Below, piece after piece: positions 15,909-25,337 of a DNA stretch of 64,000 bases. The notes below the pieces were generated by a model. It made no database searches, was not told the origin of the DNA, and worked only from the letters and a program-made list of their open reading frames with translations. Location of the stretch: positions 32,715 through 96,714 of the forward strand of contig JADGOR010000002.1 of the NCBI GenBank assembly GCA_017882855.1, read 5' to 3'. The position numbers were made by a program, and so were the translations under genes. The DNA is from Cellulomonas sp. GTDB lineage: Bacteria > Actinomycetota > Actinomycetes > Actinomycetales > Cellulomonadaceae. The stretch's first letter is position 1; every line of letters starts with the position of its first letter.

Positions 15909-17059
15909 TGCGCCCCGAGCGGCCGGCGAGCGCGGGGCTTGCCGGTGCGGCGTGGTTCCATGGCGTCCATGCGAGCGGGGCCGTTGAATCGATCGACCTG
16001 CGGACCCAGGCGCACCGGCTCCGGGACGGCGGATTCTGGGTCGTCGTCGGCCACTTCGAGGGCCCGGCACGGGCCTGGCGGTTTGCCGAGGTCGCGAGGT
16101 TCGACACCGCTGCGCCGACATTCGACTCGGACGCCCGGGCACTCGGCGACGACGCAGGGTCGACGGTCCAGCGCCCCGCCTGGGTCGGCCCGGCCGCGGC
16201 CGACTGGGTGTCCTCGATGGACGCGACCCGGTACCAGGACGCGGTCGAGCATGTTCGGGCCGAGATCCGGGCCGGAGAGGTCTATCAGGTGAATGTGTGC
16301 CGGGTGCTCAGCGCGCCGCTTCCCGCGGTCGATGGAACCCAGCCACCCGCTTCGGCGCTCGGCAGCATCCTCGATGCCGGCAATGCCGCCCCCTTCTCGG
16401 GCGGGATCCAGGTGCCCGGTGACGACCGGGTCGCACCGGCCTGGGTCGTCTCGGCGTCGCCGGAGCTGTTCTTGCGGTTGGCGGACGGCAAGGTGACCAG
16501 TGCCCCGATCAAGGGCACCGCGACGGTGCCGAGCGGGCTCACGACCAAGGACGAGGCGGAGAACGTGATGATCACCGACCTGGTCCGGAACGACCTGCAA
16601 CGCGTCTGTGAGCCGGGGACGGTCGAGGTCACTCATCTGCTCGAGCTCCAGGAGCACCCCGGCCTGGTCCACCTCGTCTCGACCGTTGCGGGAGAGCTCC
16701 GAGCCGAGGTGGCGACGGGCACCGATCCCTGGGGCGAGATCCTCGACGCGTTGTACCCGCCGGCCTCGGTCTCGGGTGCGCCCAAGTTCGCCGCGCTGCG
16801 AGTCATCGGCGAGCTGGAGCCGGTTCCGCGCGGTCCGTACTGCGGTGCCTTCGGCTGGATCGACGCGGACGCGAACCGCGCCGAGCTCGCGGTAGCGATT
16901 CGCACCTTCTGGTGGGACCCGGGCGACGGCGGCCGACTGAACTTCGGAACCGGCGCCGGGATCACGTGGGGGAGCGACGCCGTCGCCGAGTGGAGGGAGA
17001 CTGAGCTGAAGGCGCGTCGCTTGATCTCGCTCGCGAGCACGGGAGGCTGGATGTCATGA
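15908..17059 (+). CDS. pabB: Aminodeoxychorismate synthase component I (chorismate-binding enzyme)
   Basis: 383 residues of the chorismate-binding TrpE/PabB family. It joins chorismate and ammonia to give aminodeoxychorismate for folate synthesis. Seen: EIRAGEVYQVNVCRVL, SPELFLRL, SAPIKGTATVP (the PIKGT active-site motif typical of PabB), DLVRNDLQRVCEPGTV, and LYPPASVSGAPKFAALRVI. The pairing with a class IV aminotransferase gene fits PabB rather than anthranilate synthase. The start ATG overlaps the TGA of a 10-codon upstream frame. The stop overlaps the next start by 4 bases (ATGA). Confidence 0.9.
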   Translation: MRPERPASAGLAGAAWFHGVHASGAVESIDLRTQAHRLRDGGFWVVVGHFEGPARAWRFAEVARFDTAAPTFDSDARALGDDAGSTVQRPAWVGPAAADWVSSMDATRYQDAVEHVRAEIRAGEVYQVNVCRVLSAPLPAVDGTQPPASALGSILDAGNAAPFSGGIQVPGDDRVAPAWVVSASPELFLRLADGKVTSAPIKGTATVPSGLTTKDEAENVMITDLVRNDLQRVCEPGTVEVTHLLELQEHPGLVHLVSTVAGELRAEVATGTDPWGEILDALYPPASVSGAPKFAALRVIGELEPVPRGPYCGAFGWIDADANRAELAVAIRTFWWDPGDGGRLNFGTGAGITWGSDAVAEWRETELKARRLISLASTGGWMS

Positions 17060-17910
17060 CCTTGGTGATCTGGGCGGGCGGGTGCCTGCGGGACGAGTCC
17101 GAGCCGGTGATCGGTGCGACCGACCATGGCCTGATGGTCGGCGATGGCGTCTTCGAGACGTGCGAGGTCACCGGCGGCCGAGCGTTCGCCCTGACCCGGC
17201 ACCTGCAACGACTCGAGGCGAACGCGCGGGCGCTCGGACTAGCTCCCGTGCCTACGGACGAGGTGCGGTCTGCGGTAGCGGCGGTGCTCGACGCCGGCGG
17301 TGCTGCCCTGGGTCGGTTGCGGATCACGGTAACCGCAGGCCCCGGGCCGATGGGCTCCGGCCGTGGCGACTCGGCGCCGACCCTCGTGGTCGTCGCTGGT
17401 CCCGGGCGGGCCGCCGCGACCGCCCGGGTGGTTCGGGTGCCTTGGGCGCGCAACGAGCGCTCCGCCATCGTGGGACTCAAGACGACGTCCTACGCCGAGA
17501 ACGTCGTCGCGCTGGCGCGCGCGGTCGCGGCGGGCGCCGACGAGGCGCTCTTCGCCAACACCCGCGACGAACTCTGCGAAGGGACCGGGTCGAACGTGTT
17601 CGTCGAGCTCGACGGCGAGCTGCTGACGCCGAGCCTCGAGTCCGGCTGCCTCGCGGGCATCTCGCGAGCCCTCCTCCTGGAGTGGGCGGCCCAGGACGGC
17701 CTTCCGGTCCGTGAGGTCGATCCCGCGCATCTGCCCTACCGCATCCTCGACGACATAAGTGCGGGCCGTGGCGCGCTCGCGCTCACGTCGTCAACGAGGC
17801 ACGTCGCACCCGTCGTCAGCCTGGACGGCGTCGAGCTCGCCGTCGGAGCAGTCTCACGAGCCGCGCGAGAACTGTTCCGCGAGCGCGCTGCCCTGGATGT
17901 CGACCCCTGA
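17056..17910 (+). CDS. pabC: Class IV aminotransferase, probable aminodeoxychorismate lyase
   Basis: 284 residues of the PLP fold-type IV family (PabC, IlvE, D-amino acid aminotransferase). DHGLMVGDGVFETCEV near the N-terminus, the PLP Lys in VGLKTTSYAENVVALA, and NTRDELCEGTGSNVFVELDG and TPSLESGCLAGISRALLLEW near the C-terminus are clear. Coupling by 4-base overlap to pabB points to the lyase that releases 4-aminobenzoate and pyruvate. Sequence alone cannot exclude an aminotransferase specificity. It converges on the SsgB-like gene. Confidence 0.87.
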   Translation: MTLVIWAGGCLRDESEPVIGATDHGLMVGDGVFETCEVTGGRAFALTRHLQRLEANARALGLAPVPTDEVRSAVAAVLDAGGAALGRLRITVTAGPGPMGSGRGDSAPTLVVVAGPGRAAATARVVRVPWARNERSAIVGLKTTSYAENVVALARAVAAGADEALFANTRDELCEGTGSNVFVELDGELLTPSLESGCLAGISRALLLEWAAQDGLPVREVDPAHLPYRILDDISAGRGALALTSSTRHVAPVVSLDGVELAVGAVSRAARELFRERAALDVDP

Positions 17911-17918
17911 GACGGGGC

Positions 17919-17947
17919 ACCGCGGGGACGCCGTTGTCGCCCGCGGT
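17919..17947. terminator. 8-bp hairpin between convergent genes
   Basis: ACCGCGGG at 17919-17926 pairs with CCCGCGGT at 17940-17947 with a 13-base loop, 9 bases after the pabC stop and before the convergent SsgB-like gene. There is no T-tract. It is a plausible bidirectional terminator of the stem-only type common in actinomycetes. Confidence 0.45.
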
Positions 17948-18004
17948 ACGTGTTGGGCCGCCAGCCGGGCTCCAGCGCGTGGGCGAGGTTGGCTGAGTGC
18001 CGGG

Positions 18005-18433
18005 TCAGGCTGTGAACAGCATGGCGATGAGATCGGTGAGCTCGGAGTCCATCCGCGCGCCCTCGTCGCCGAAGGGGACCAAGGCCACGGTTGCGGCGAG
18101 GAAGCGCTCGATCGCGATGGCGGGCGTCGCGAGCAGCGCGTTGCCCTCGACACCGTTCAAGGACAGGAGCGCGTAGCTCGGGTCCTCGTCGCGCCAGACC
18201 TGCACGTCACCCTTGCCGGCTGGGGACGAGATGGTCGAGAGGAGACCCTTGCTGAGGAGTTCGCGGCCGATGAGCCAGGTGGAAGCGCTGTTGGGGGCCG
18301 AGAAGAAGGCCCGCACGGTGTACGGGTCGTTGACTGCGTAGGAGAGCTCGGCGGTGACCGGCAGGGCGGTCCCATCCGCCAGCACGAGTTGCATCGTGAC
18401 GACGTGACACACGTCGCTCGTACGCTTGCCCAT
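18005..18433 (-). CDS. ssgB: SsgA-like protein, probable SsgB-type sporulation/cell division regulator
   Basis: 142 residues from the ATG at 18433. Characteristic SALP segments: LPVTAELSYAVNDPYTVRAFF, STWLIGRELLSKGL, GKGDVQVWRDE, LLSLNGVEGNALLATPAIA and SELTDLIAMLF. SsgA-like proteins are restricted to morphologically complex actinomycetes, where SsgB recruits FtsZ to sporulation septa. As the only SALP in this window and close to a tRNA-Val gene and thrS, it fits the ssgB position known in Streptomyces, but orthology is inferred. A later ATG at 18394 is also possible. Confidence 0.85.
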   Translation of the reverse strand: MGKRTSDVCHVVTMQLVLADGTALPVTAELSYAVNDPYTVRAFFSAPNSASTWLIGRELLSKGLLSTISSPAGKGDVQVWRDEDPSYALLSLNGVEGNALLATPAIAIERFLAATVALVPFGDEGARMDSELTDLIAMLFTA

Positions 18434-18542
18434 CCCCGCCCCCCCACTCGGTTGTCGCGGTGCGCGTCGAGGGTGCGCACTGTGGCGGTTCCAAACACAG
18501 CATCCTGCCAGAAACGCGTCCTGCGGTAGACGCACTTCTCGG

Positions 18543-18572
18543 TTCGGTATTCTCGGGCCGATTCGCTAGCAT
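18543..18572 (+). promoter_or_regulatory. Possible promoter of tRNA-Val(CAC)
   Basis: TTCGGT (18543-18548) and TAGCAT (18567-18572) are 18 bases apart and end 42 bases before the tRNA 5' end. The -10 has the conserved TA...T; the -35 match is moderate. Confidence 0.4.
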
Positions 18573-18614
18573 CCCTGTGGACGTCGCGCGAAGAAGTCTC
18601 CTCGTCGGCGTCGC

Positions 18615-18689
18615 GGGCGATTGGCTCAGTGGTAGAGCGCCTCGTTCACACCGAGGAGGTCGCTGGTTCGAATCCAGTATCGCCCACCA
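18615..18689 (+). tRNA. tRNA-Val (anticodon CAC)
   Basis: Acceptor stem GGGCGAT/ATCGCCC, discriminator A and encoded CCA (18687-18689). The anticodon loop TTCACAC gives CAC, which reads GUG, the commonest start codon family here. D arm TGGCTCAGTGGTAGAGCGC and T arm GCTGGTTCGAATCCAGT are standard. It shares the acceptor stem with tRNA-Val(GAC) at 15444-15518. Confidence 0.95.
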
Positions 18690-18891
18690 ACCCTGGTCCA
18701 GAGCAATCACCCGAACGGGCGGAATGACCCTTTCGTGGCATGGACGGCGCTCTCGACGGTTGCCACGACGACGTGCATCCCGAGGACCGCACGTGCTCTA
18801 TTGGCGCAGCATGGCACGGGTGCCACGCGGGGGCTAGCGTGAAGACGAACCGGCCGAATCTGCCGGACGAGTGAGCTGGAGAGGGACATCC

Positions 18892-19092
18892 GTGGGGATC
18901 GACGACATCATCAACAGGGCGAAGCATCTCTTCCGAGGCACGACCGACGATGCCAGCGACGCCCAGGCCGGCACGGCCGCCGGCGCGGATGGCACGGTGT
19001 CCGGCAAGCTTGCCGAAGCCGAGGACGAGACTCCAGACGCCGTCGACCCGGTCGTGGACAAGATCGCGGACAAGGCCAAGGACATCTTCTGA
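18892..19092 (+). CDS. Small acidic protein, Rv0909-type antitoxin-like
   Basis: 66 residues from GTG at 18892 with GGAGAGGG about 7 bases upstream. It begins MGIDDIINRAKHLFRG and ends VDKIADKAKDIF, with a disordered Ala/Gly/Asp-rich centre. Short actinobacterial proteins with this amphipathic Lys/Asp pattern are often annotated as antitoxin-like, but there is no toxin partner beside it and the similarity is compositional. It has no membrane segment. It lies alone between tRNA-Val and thrS. Confidence 0.6.
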   Translation: MGIDDIINRAKHLFRGTTDDASDAQAGTAAGADGTVSGKLAEAEDETPDAVDPVVDKIADKAKDIF

Positions 19093-19240
19093 TCTGAGTC
19101 TGCTGGTCACGTGGGGATGCCGTGTCGGCCGACGGTCGGCGCGGCGCACTCGCGTCCGGGTCACGACGATCTGGTTGGCGAGGCTCGGTAACATCGACAC
19201 ACGTTGAGTGCAGCGCGCCGAACTCGAGGAGAAGCCAACC

Positions 19241-21241
19241 GTGGCCCAGATCACCATCACCGTAGACTCGACTCCACGGACGGTGGACGACGGCACGACC
19301 GGTTCGGAGCTGTACCCCGACCGCCGCGACGTCGTGGTGGCGCGAGTGAACGGCGAGCTGTGGGACCTGCACCGCGTCCTGCCCGCTGGCGCCGCGGTGG
19401 AGGGGGTCACGATCGACTCGCCGGAGGGGCTCGGCGTCCTGCGGCACTCCACCGCACACGTGCTGGCCCAGGCGGTCCAGGAGATCAACCCCACGGCACG
19501 GCTCGGCATCGGACCGCCGATCACCGACGGCTTCTACTACGACTTCGATGTCCAGAGCCCGTTCACTCCCGAGGATCTCAAGGCCATCGACAAGGTGATG
19601 GCGCGGATCGTCAAGGAGGGTCAGACCTTCCGGCGGGTCGACGTCACCGACGACGAGGCGCGCCGTGAGCTCGCTGCCGAGCCGTACAAGCTGGAGCTGA
19701 TCTCTCTGAAGAGCTCGAGCGGCACGGCTGCCGAGGGTGCCGGGGTCGAGGTCGGCGCGGGCGGGCTGACGATCTACCAGAACGTGCGGAGGGACGGCAC
19801 GGTCGCATGGCAGGACCTGTGCCTCGGCCCGCACCTGCCGAACACCCGCCTGATCGGCAACGGGTACGAGCTGACCCGCTCGGCAGCGGCCTACTGGCGC
19901 GGCAGCGAGAAGAACCCGCAGCTGCAGCGCGTGTACGGCACCGCGTGGCCGACGAAGGACGAGTTGCGCGCCTACCTCGATCGGATCGCCGAGGCCGAGC
20001 GCCGCGACCATCGACGGCTCGGCGCCGAGCTCGACCTGTTCTCCTTCCCGGAGGAGATTGGCTCGGGCCTCGCGGTGTTCCACCCCAAGGGCGGGATCGT
20101 GCGCCTGGAGATGGAGGACTACTCCCGGCGGCGGCACCTCGAGGCGGGCTACTCCTTCGTCAACACACCGCACATCACCAAGGGCCAGCTGTTCCGAACC
20201 TCCGGTCACCTCGACTGGTACGCCGAGTCCATGTACCCGGCGATGCACCTGGACGAGGAGCGGGACGCCGAGGGCAACATTCGCAAGGTCGGCCAGGACT
20301 ACTACCTCAAGCCGATGAACTGCCCGATGCACAACCTCATCTACCGCTCGCGGGGCCGGTCGTACCGGGAGCTGCCGTTGCGGTTGTTCGAGTTCGGGAC
20401 GGTGTACCGGTACGAGAAGTCCGGCGTGGTGCACGGCATGACCCGCGCCCGCGGCTTCACCCAGGACGACGCGCACATCTACTGCACCCGCGAACAGATG
20501 AAGGGTGAGCTCACGAGCCTGCTGACCTTCGTGCTGCAGCTGCTCAAGGACTACGGCCTGAACGACTTCTACCTCGAGCTCTCCACTCGGAACCCGGACA
20601 AGTTCGTCGGCTCGGACCAGGTGTGGGAAGAGGCGACCCGCACCCTCGAGGAGGTTGCGACAGCGTCGGGCCTCGACCTCGTCTCCGACCCGGGTGGTGC
20701 GGCGTTCTACGGCCCCAAGATCTCGGTCCAGGCGAAGGACGCGATCGGGCGGACCTGGCAGCTGTCGACCATCCAGCTCGACTTCAACCTGCCGGAGCTG
20801 TTCGAGCTCGGGTACACCGCGTCCGACGGCTCGAGACAGCGTCCGGTGATGATCCACCGCGCGCTCTTCGGGTCGATCGAGCGCTTCGTCGCGATCCTGA
20901 CCGAGCACTACGCGGGCGCGTTCCCGGCCTGGCTGGCGCCCGTGCAGGTCCTCGCGATCCCGGTGGCCGAGCCGTTCAACGGCTACCTCGCCGATGTCGT
21001 CGGACGGCTCCGTGCGGCGGGTGTGCGGGCCGAGCTGGACGACGGCGACGACCGGTTCGGCAAGAAGATCCGTACCGCGAGCACGCAGAAGATCCCCTTC
21101 GTGCTGATCGCAGGCGGTGAGGACGTCGAGGCCGGTGCCGTCTCGTTCCGGTACCGCGACGGTCGGCAGGACAACGGCGTGGCCATCGACGAGGCGATCG
21201 CGCGCGTCGTCACCGCGATCCGCGATCGGGTCCAGGTGTGA
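19241..21241 (+). CDS. thrS: Threonyl-tRNA synthetase
   Basis: 666 residues. It contains an N-terminal TGS domain, the editing domain ([12 protein letters not shown] with the HxxxH metal site), and a class II catalytic core with [20 protein letters not shown]. Core motif [20 protein letters not shown] and motif 3 [19 protein letters not shown] follow. The C-terminal anticodon-binding domain is [20 protein letters not shown]. The GTG at 19241 is preceded by GAGGAGAAG. An in-frame start at 19208 adds 11 unconserved residues. I see no T-box leader. It begins the conserved thrS-HIT-pgsA-patA-pimA run. Confidence 0.98.
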   Translation: MAQITITVDSTPRTVDDGTTGSELYPDRRDVVVARVNGELWDLHRVLPAGAAVEGVTIDSPEGLGVLRHSTAHVLAQAVQEINPTARLGIGPPITDGFYYDFDVQSPFTPEDLKAIDKVMARIVKEGQTFRRVDVTDDEARRELAAEPYKLELISLKSSSGTAAEGAGVEVGAGGLTIYQNVRRDGTVAWQDLCLGPHLPNTRLIGNGYELTRSAAAYWRGSEKNPQLQRVYGTAWPTKDELRAYLDRIAEAERRDHRRLGAELDLFSFPEEIGSGLAVFHPKGGIVRLEMEDYSRRRHLEAGYSFVNTPHITKGQLFRTSGHLDWYAESMYPAMHLDEERDAEGNIRKVGQDYYLKPMNCPMHNLIYRSRGRSYRELPLRLFEFGTVYRYEKSGVVHGMTRARGFTQDDAHIYCTREQMKGELTSLLTFVLQLLKDYGLNDFYLELSTRNPDKFVGSDQVWEEATRTLEEVATASGLDLVSDPGGAAFYGPKISVQAKDAIGRTWQLSTIQLDFNLPELFELGYTASDGSRQRPVMIHRALFGSIERFVAILTEHYAGAFPAWLAPVQVLAIPVAEPFNGYLADVVGRLRAAGVRAELDDGDDRFGKKIRTASTQKIPFVLIAGGEDVEAGAVSFRYRDGRQDNGVAIDEAIARVVTAIRDRVQV

Positions 21242-21248
21242 CGCCCCG

Positions 21249-21833
21249 ATGAGCGATGTGGGCCAGGAAGCTGAGGAAAGCGCCGTTGGCGCCGACCCGC
21301 TCGACCCGGCAGGGGTCGCGGACGGTTTCGAGCGGCTCTGGACGCCGCACCGGATGCGGTACATCCAAGGCGCGGACCACCCCGTCGACGACTCGCCGGG
21401 GCAGGGCTGCCCGTTCTGTCACGCGCCCGAACGTGAGGACGAAGAGGCGCTCCTCGTCGCGCGCGGCGAGCATGCGTACGTCGTCCTCAATCTGTACCCC
21501 TACAACCCCGGTCACCTGCTCGTCTGCCCGTACCGGCACATCGCGGAGTACACCGAGCTGACCCCGGCCGAGTCCGGCGAGATGGCGAGTCTCACCCAGG
21601 AAGCGATGCGTACGGTGCGCTCGGTCTCGCAACCACGCGGGTTCAACGTCGGCATGAACATCGGTGCCGTCGCCGGCGCCGGCATCGCCGGCCACCTGCA
21701 TCAGCACGTGGTGCCGCGCTGGTCCAACGATGCGAACTTCCTGCCGATCATCGCTCGCACCAAGGCGCTCCCCGAGCTGCTCGGCGAGACCCGCCGGCGG
21801 ATCGCCGCTGCGTGGCCGGGGCGAACAGCGTGA
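21249..21833 (+). CDS. HIT-domain nucleotide hydrolase/transferase
   Basis: 194 residues of the histidine triad superfamily (Ap4A phosphorylase-like branch). CPFCHAPEREDEEALLVARG gives two Cys that may bind zinc. The catalytic triad is in GIAGHLHQHVVPRW (HxHxH) after GFNVGMNIGAVAGAG. It starts 8 bases after thrS and ends just before pgsA. This HIT gene is conserved between thrS and pgsA in mycobacteria. Hydrolysis of AppppA made as a by-product by tRNA synthetases would fit the location, but that is inference. Confidence 0.92.
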   Translation: MSDVGQEAEESAVGADPLDPAGVADGFERLWTPHRMRYIQGADHPVDDSPGQGCPFCHAPEREDEEALLVARGEHAYVVLNLYPYNPGHLLVCPYRHIAEYTELTPAESGEMASLTQEAMRTVRSVSQPRGFNVGMNIGAVAGAGIAGHLHQHVVPRWSNDANFLPIIARTKALPELLGETRRRIAAAWPGRTA

Positions 21834-21846
21834 ACGGGCCTCGGGG

Positions 21847-22455
21847 ATGTTGAGAGGCCTGCGCGCGGGCCTGAACCGACTATTCACGCCCGTGGCCGAC
21901 GTGCTCCTGGGATGGGGCGTATCGCCCGACGCCGTGACGATCGTCGGCACTCTCGGTGTCACGGTCGCGGCGCTGTGGCTCTTCCCGCTGGGGCACCTGC
22001 TCGCCGGCACCCTGGTCATCACGGCTTTCGTCTTCTCGGACTCGCTCGACGGCGTGATGGCGCGGCGGTCCGGGCGGGCGAGCTCGTGGGGGGCGTTCCT
22101 CGACTCGACCCTGGATCGGGTAGCCGATGCGGCGGTGTTCGGGGGACTCACGTTGTACTTCGTGCTCCGCACCACCGACCACCTCGGTGCCGGCCTCGCG
22201 ATGGCGTGCCTCGCCCTCGGAGCACTCGTGCCGTACGCGCGGGCCCGCGCCGAATCGCTGGGGATGACGGCGAGCGTCGGCATCGCCGAGCGGGCGGACA
22301 GACTGGTGGCCGCCCTGGTCGCGGCCTTCCTGGTCGGCCTCGGACTGCCGCGAGGCGTGCTGGTGGTGGTCCTCGGGCTGCTTGCCGTCGCGAGCGCCGT
22401 GACCGTCGTGCAGCGCATCCTGACCGTTCGTCGTCAGGCGATGAGCGCGGAGTGA
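21847..22455 (+). CDS. pgsA: CDP-alcohol phosphatidyltransferase, phosphatidylinositol phosphate synthase
   Basis: 202 residues with about six membrane helices. The complete CDP-alcohol transferase signature is present from SDSLDGVMARRSGRAS to FLDSTLDRVAD, with the four Asp that bind metal and CDP. In actinobacteria this position encodes the enzyme that joins CDP-diacylglycerol to inositol phosphate, the first step toward phosphatidylinositol and PIMs. The ATG at 21847 begins MLRGLRAGLNRLFTPVADVL. Its TGA overlaps the GTG of the next gene. Confidence 0.92.
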   Translation: MLRGLRAGLNRLFTPVADVLLGWGVSPDAVTIVGTLGVTVAALWLFPLGHLLAGTLVITAFVFSDSLDGVMARRSGRASSWGAFLDSTLDRVADAAVFGGLTLYFVLRTTDHLGAGLAMACLALGALVPYARARAESLGMTASVGIAERADRLVAALVAAFLVGLGLPRGVLVVVLGLLAVASAVTVVQRILTVRRQAMSAE

Positions 22456-23411
22456 ACGCAGCAACCCTGTTCACCCTCGGCTGGCGCTGGGGTGGGCGGC
22501 TACCGGACTGGCTTCGTCGGACCCTCGCTTCCGGTGCGGCCGACGCCACCTGGCTCCGGCACGGGGCCGGCGTCCGCCGGCTCGAGAAGAACCTCGCCCG
22601 GGTGCGGCCGGACGCGACGCGCAGGCAGCTTCGCGCGCTGAGCCGCCGCGGGATGCGCTCGTACCTGAGGTACTTCGCCGAGATCTTCGCGATGCCGGCG
22701 TTCTCGGAGGCACAGATCGACGCGCGGGTGCGCGCGGTCGGACATGAGCTCGTCCTCAGCGAGATCGCGGCGGGGCGCTCGGTCGTCCTCGCGCTGGGGC
22801 ACCTCGGCAACTGGGATCTCGCGGGTGCCTGGGCGCACCGCCACCTCGGACCCGTGACGACCGTTGCCGAGCGGCTCGAGCCGGAGCGTCTGTTCGAGGC
22901 GTTCACCCGACTCCGCAGCGGGTTCGGCATCGAGGCGATCCCGTTGTCCGGTTCCGGGGCGGACGTATTCCGCCGGCTGGTTCGGGTCGCGCGGACCGAC
23001 ACCCGTGTCATCCCGCTGCTCGCGGATCGTGACCTCACAGCGACCGGGGTCGAGGTCGACTTCTTCGGGGAGCGAGCGCGGGTCGCCGCGGGGCCGGCCG
23101 CTCTCGCTGTCACCACCGGCCGCGTGCTGGTCCCCGTCGTCGTCTACTACGAGCGCTTGACCGGGGTGCGGCGTCGGGCCGCGCGAACGCCGTGGGGTGT
23201 CGTCCTGGATTTTGCCGAGCAGGTCGTGGTCCCGACGGACGTCCCGAGGGCCGACCTGGTGCCACACGTCACCCAGGCCTGGATCACTCGGTTCGAGGTT
23301 CAGGTGCGTGCTCACGCCGAGGACTGGCACATGCTGCAGCGAGTCTTCGTGAGCGACCTCGACCCCGCGCGTGACGCGGCGATCCGGTCCGCGGACGGAG
23401 CAGCGACGTGA
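22452..23411 (+). CDS. patA: Phosphatidylinositol mannoside acyltransferase
   Basis: 319 residues of the LpxL/HtrB-type lysophospholipid acyltransferase family. The catalytic HxxxxD is in LALGHLGNWDLAGAW. A later conserved patch is VIPLLADRDLTATGVEVDFFG, followed by ARVAAGPAALAVTTG. Between pgsA and pimA, and overlapping both by 4 bases, it matches PatA, which acylates the mannose of phosphatidylinositol mannosides on the inner leaflet. The GTG start begins MNAATLFTLGWRWGGRLPDW, consistent with the family's membrane-associated N-terminus. Confidence 0.92.
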   Translation: MNAATLFTLGWRWGGRLPDWLRRTLASGAADATWLRHGAGVRRLEKNLARVRPDATRRQLRALSRRGMRSYLRYFAEIFAMPAFSEAQIDARVRAVGHELVLSEIAAGRSVVLALGHLGNWDLAGAWAHRHLGPVTTVAERLEPERLFEAFTRLRSGFGIEAIPLSGSGADVFRRLVRVARTDTRVIPLLADRDLTATGVEVDFFGERARVAAGPAALAVTTGRVLVPVVVYYERLTGVRRRAARTPWGVVLDFAEQVVVPTDVPRADLVPHVTQAWITRFEVQVRAHAEDWHMLQRVFVSDLDPARDAAIRSADGAAT

Positions 23412-24655
23412 GGGGCCGCAGTGCCGAAGTGAGGGGCCCGGTTGCCGGCCCGAGCGGCCAGAGCCTGCGCATCGGCATCGTCTGCCCGTACTCGTTCGAC
23501 GTACCCGGTGGGGTCCAGTTCCACGTGCGCGACCTCGCTGAAGCGCTGATAGCTCGCGGCCACACCGTCTCGGTCCTCGCGCCGGCCGACGACGAGACGC
23601 CGCTGCCGGACTACATCACCTCGACCGGCAAGGCGATCCCGGTGCGCTATAACGGGTCGGTCGCCCGGATGACCTTCGGGCCGGTGACCGCCTCACGGGT
23701 GCGGCGATGGCTCGCAGCGGGCCACTTCGACGTCCTGCACCTGCACGAACCGGTGACGCCGAGCCTCGGGATGCTCGCGCTCTGGATCGCCGAAGGGCCG
23801 ATCGTTGCGACCTTCCACACCGCGTTGATCCGGTCCCGGGCCCTGCAGCTCGCCTACCCCTTGGTGCGGCGCAGCCTGGAGAAGATTGCGGCGCGGATCG
23901 CGGTGTCCGAGGACGCTCGCCGCACGCTCGTCGAGCACCTGGGTGGGGATGCGGTCGTGATCCCGAACGGCGTCTACGTCCAGAAGTTCGAGACCGCCGA
24001 GCCCGAACCTCGATGGCAGGGCACGCCGGACGCTCCGACGGTCGGCTTCCTGGGCCGGATCGACGAGCCGCGCAAGGGTCTCCAGGTGATGCTGGCTGCG
24101 GTACCCGCGATCCTTGAGCGGCACCCCGGAACCAGATTCCTGGTCGCGGGCCGTGGCGAGACCGGCCCCGACGAGGCCCGCAGCACGCTGGGGCCGCTGG
24201 CGGACCACGTCGAGTTCCTCGGTTCGATCACGGACGCGGAGAAGGCTCGCTTCTTGTGCTCGCTCGACGTCTACTGCGCCCCGCAGACCGGCGGGGAGAG
24301 CTTCGGCATCGTTCTGGTCGAAGCGATGAGCGCGGGCGCGGCCGTTGTCGCAAGTGACCTCGGGGCATTCCGGCGAGTCCTCGACGACGGTGCGGCCGGC
24401 CGGTTGTTCAGGGTGGGCGACCCGGCGGACCTCGCCGCGGCCGTCACTGCAGTGCTGGACGACGACGAGCTTCGTGACTCGATCGTTCGGGCCGGCGCGG
24501 CCGTCGTCCGGCAGTACGACTGGTCTTCCGTGACCGACCGCGTGGTCGCGGTGTACGAGATGGTGGTTGCGGGCGCAGCGGAAGCCGTCCGGGTCGGCGA
24601 CGACCCGCGGGTGGCCGGTCACCGCAGTCCTGAGAACGAGCGAGGTCGACGATGA
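23408..24655 (+). CDS. pimA: Phosphatidyl-myo-inositol mannosyltransferase
   Basis: 415 residues, GT4 family with two Rossmann domains. The N-terminal glycine-rich acceptor-side loop is PYSFDVPGGVQFHVRDLAE. The donor-side motifs are GFLGRIDEPRKGLQVML and the E-x7-E segment GGESFGIVLVEAMSAGAAVV. It transfers the first mannose from GDP-mannose to phosphatidylinositol on the cytoplasmic face. The operon position fits PimA exactly. The GTG start overlaps the patA stop by 4 bases; about 20 N-terminal residues before LRIGIVCPY are poorly conserved, so an internal start is possible. Confidence 0.95.
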   Translation: MRGRSAEVRGPVAGPSGQSLRIGIVCPYSFDVPGGVQFHVRDLAEALIARGHTVSVLAPADDETPLPDYITSTGKAIPVRYNGSVARMTFGPVTASRVRRWLAAGHFDVLHLHEPVTPSLGMLALWIAEGPIVATFHTALIRSRALQLAYPLVRRSLEKIAARIAVSEDARRTLVEHLGGDAVVIPNGVYVQKFETAEPEPRWQGTPDAPTVGFLGRIDEPRKGLQVMLAAVPAILERHPGTRFLVAGRGETGPDEARSTLGPLADHVEFLGSITDAEKARFLCSLDVYCAPQTGGESFGIVLVEAMSAGAAVVASDLGAFRRVLDDGAAGRLFRVGDPADLAAAVTAVLDDDELRDSIVRAGAAVVRQYDWSSVTDRVVAVYEMVVAGAAEAVRVGDDPRVAGHRSPENERGRR

Positions 24656-25314
24656 ACGGGGAACAGCTGGTCGTCCTCGTCCTGGTGATCGTGCTGCTGT
24701 TCGGCTGGTGGGTGTGGGTCGCGACCTCGCGGATGGACCGGCTGCACCGCAAGGTGGCCGCCTCGCGGGTGGCGCTCGACCACCAGCTGGTGCGCCGCGC
24801 GATGGTCGCGGCCGAGCTCGCGTCTTCGGAGCTGATGGATCCGGTGAGCTCGGTGCTGGTCGCCGATGCGGCGTGGTCGTCCCTCGCTGCGGCCGGTGCG
24901 GACAGCCCGGCGATGGTGGTGGTCCCGCCCGACCTCGCACTCCTGGTGGAGGAGGTCGTCCCGTCGGGCGCCGCTGACGAGGGTGTCGGCGCGCGGTACG
25001 TCACACGCGAGGAGATCGAGAGCGATCTCTCGCGCACGGTCCGTGCGGCTCTCGGGGGCCCTGAGGACGTCGAACGGATGCATGCGATGGCGAGCGGGCC
25101 GGAGCTGCTCGACGAGCTGGCCGGCGCCTGGTACCGGGTGCATCTCGCCCGTCGGTTCCACAACGAGGCCGTGACCCAGGCGCGCCGGGTCCGTCGCAAG
25201 ACGCTGGTGCGCTGGCTTCGGATCGCCGGGCACGCCGCTATGCCGGAGACCTTCGAGATCGACGATGCCTGGCCCGACGCCCTCGGCAAGTCGGCGCCGG
25301 CCTCACGCCAGTAG
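24652..25314 (+). CDS. Conserved membrane-anchored protein of the PIM operon (LemA-like layout)
   Basis: 220 residues. An N-terminal membrane anchor ([20 protein letters not shown], residues about 7-26) is followed by a long helical, charged cytoplasmic or periplasmic part: [20 protein letters not shown], then [20 protein letters not shown]. The anchor plus helical layout resembles LemA. A conserved membrane protein gene follows pimA in mycobacteria too, and that synteny is the best evidence. The function is unknown. The ATG overlaps the pimA TGA by 4 bases, so it ends the PIM operon. Confidence 0.8.
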   Translation: MNGEQLVVLVLVIVLLFGWWVWVATSRMDRLHRKVAASRVALDHQLVRRAMVAAELASSELMDPVSSVLVADAAWSSLAAAGADSPAMVVVPPDLALLVEEVVPSGAADEGVGARYVTREEIESDLSRTVRAALGGPEDVERMHAMASGPELLDELAGAWYRVHLARRFHNEAVTQARRVRRKTLVRWLRIAGHAAMPETFEIDDAWPDALGKSAPASRQ

Positions 25315-25325
25315 CGAGTGCGGAC

Positions 25326-25331
25326 TACGAT
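25326..25331 (+). promoter_or_regulatory. -10 box placing a leaderless start on pdxS
   Basis: TACGAT is followed by 6 bases and then the ATG at 25338, so the transcript would begin at the start codon. No ribosome binding site is visible. This supports the 25338 start over the internal ATG at 25374. Confidence 0.5.
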
Positions 25332-25337
25332 GACGGC

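Noticed and set aside
19093..19240. T-box leader for thrS
   Set aside because: Only about 150 bases, no specifier-loop architecture and no T-box sequence; actinobacterial thrS usually lacks one.
18911..21364. Open frame of about 817 codons antisense to thrS
   Set aside because: Arg/His/Val-rich composition without motifs, complementary to an essential synthetase.
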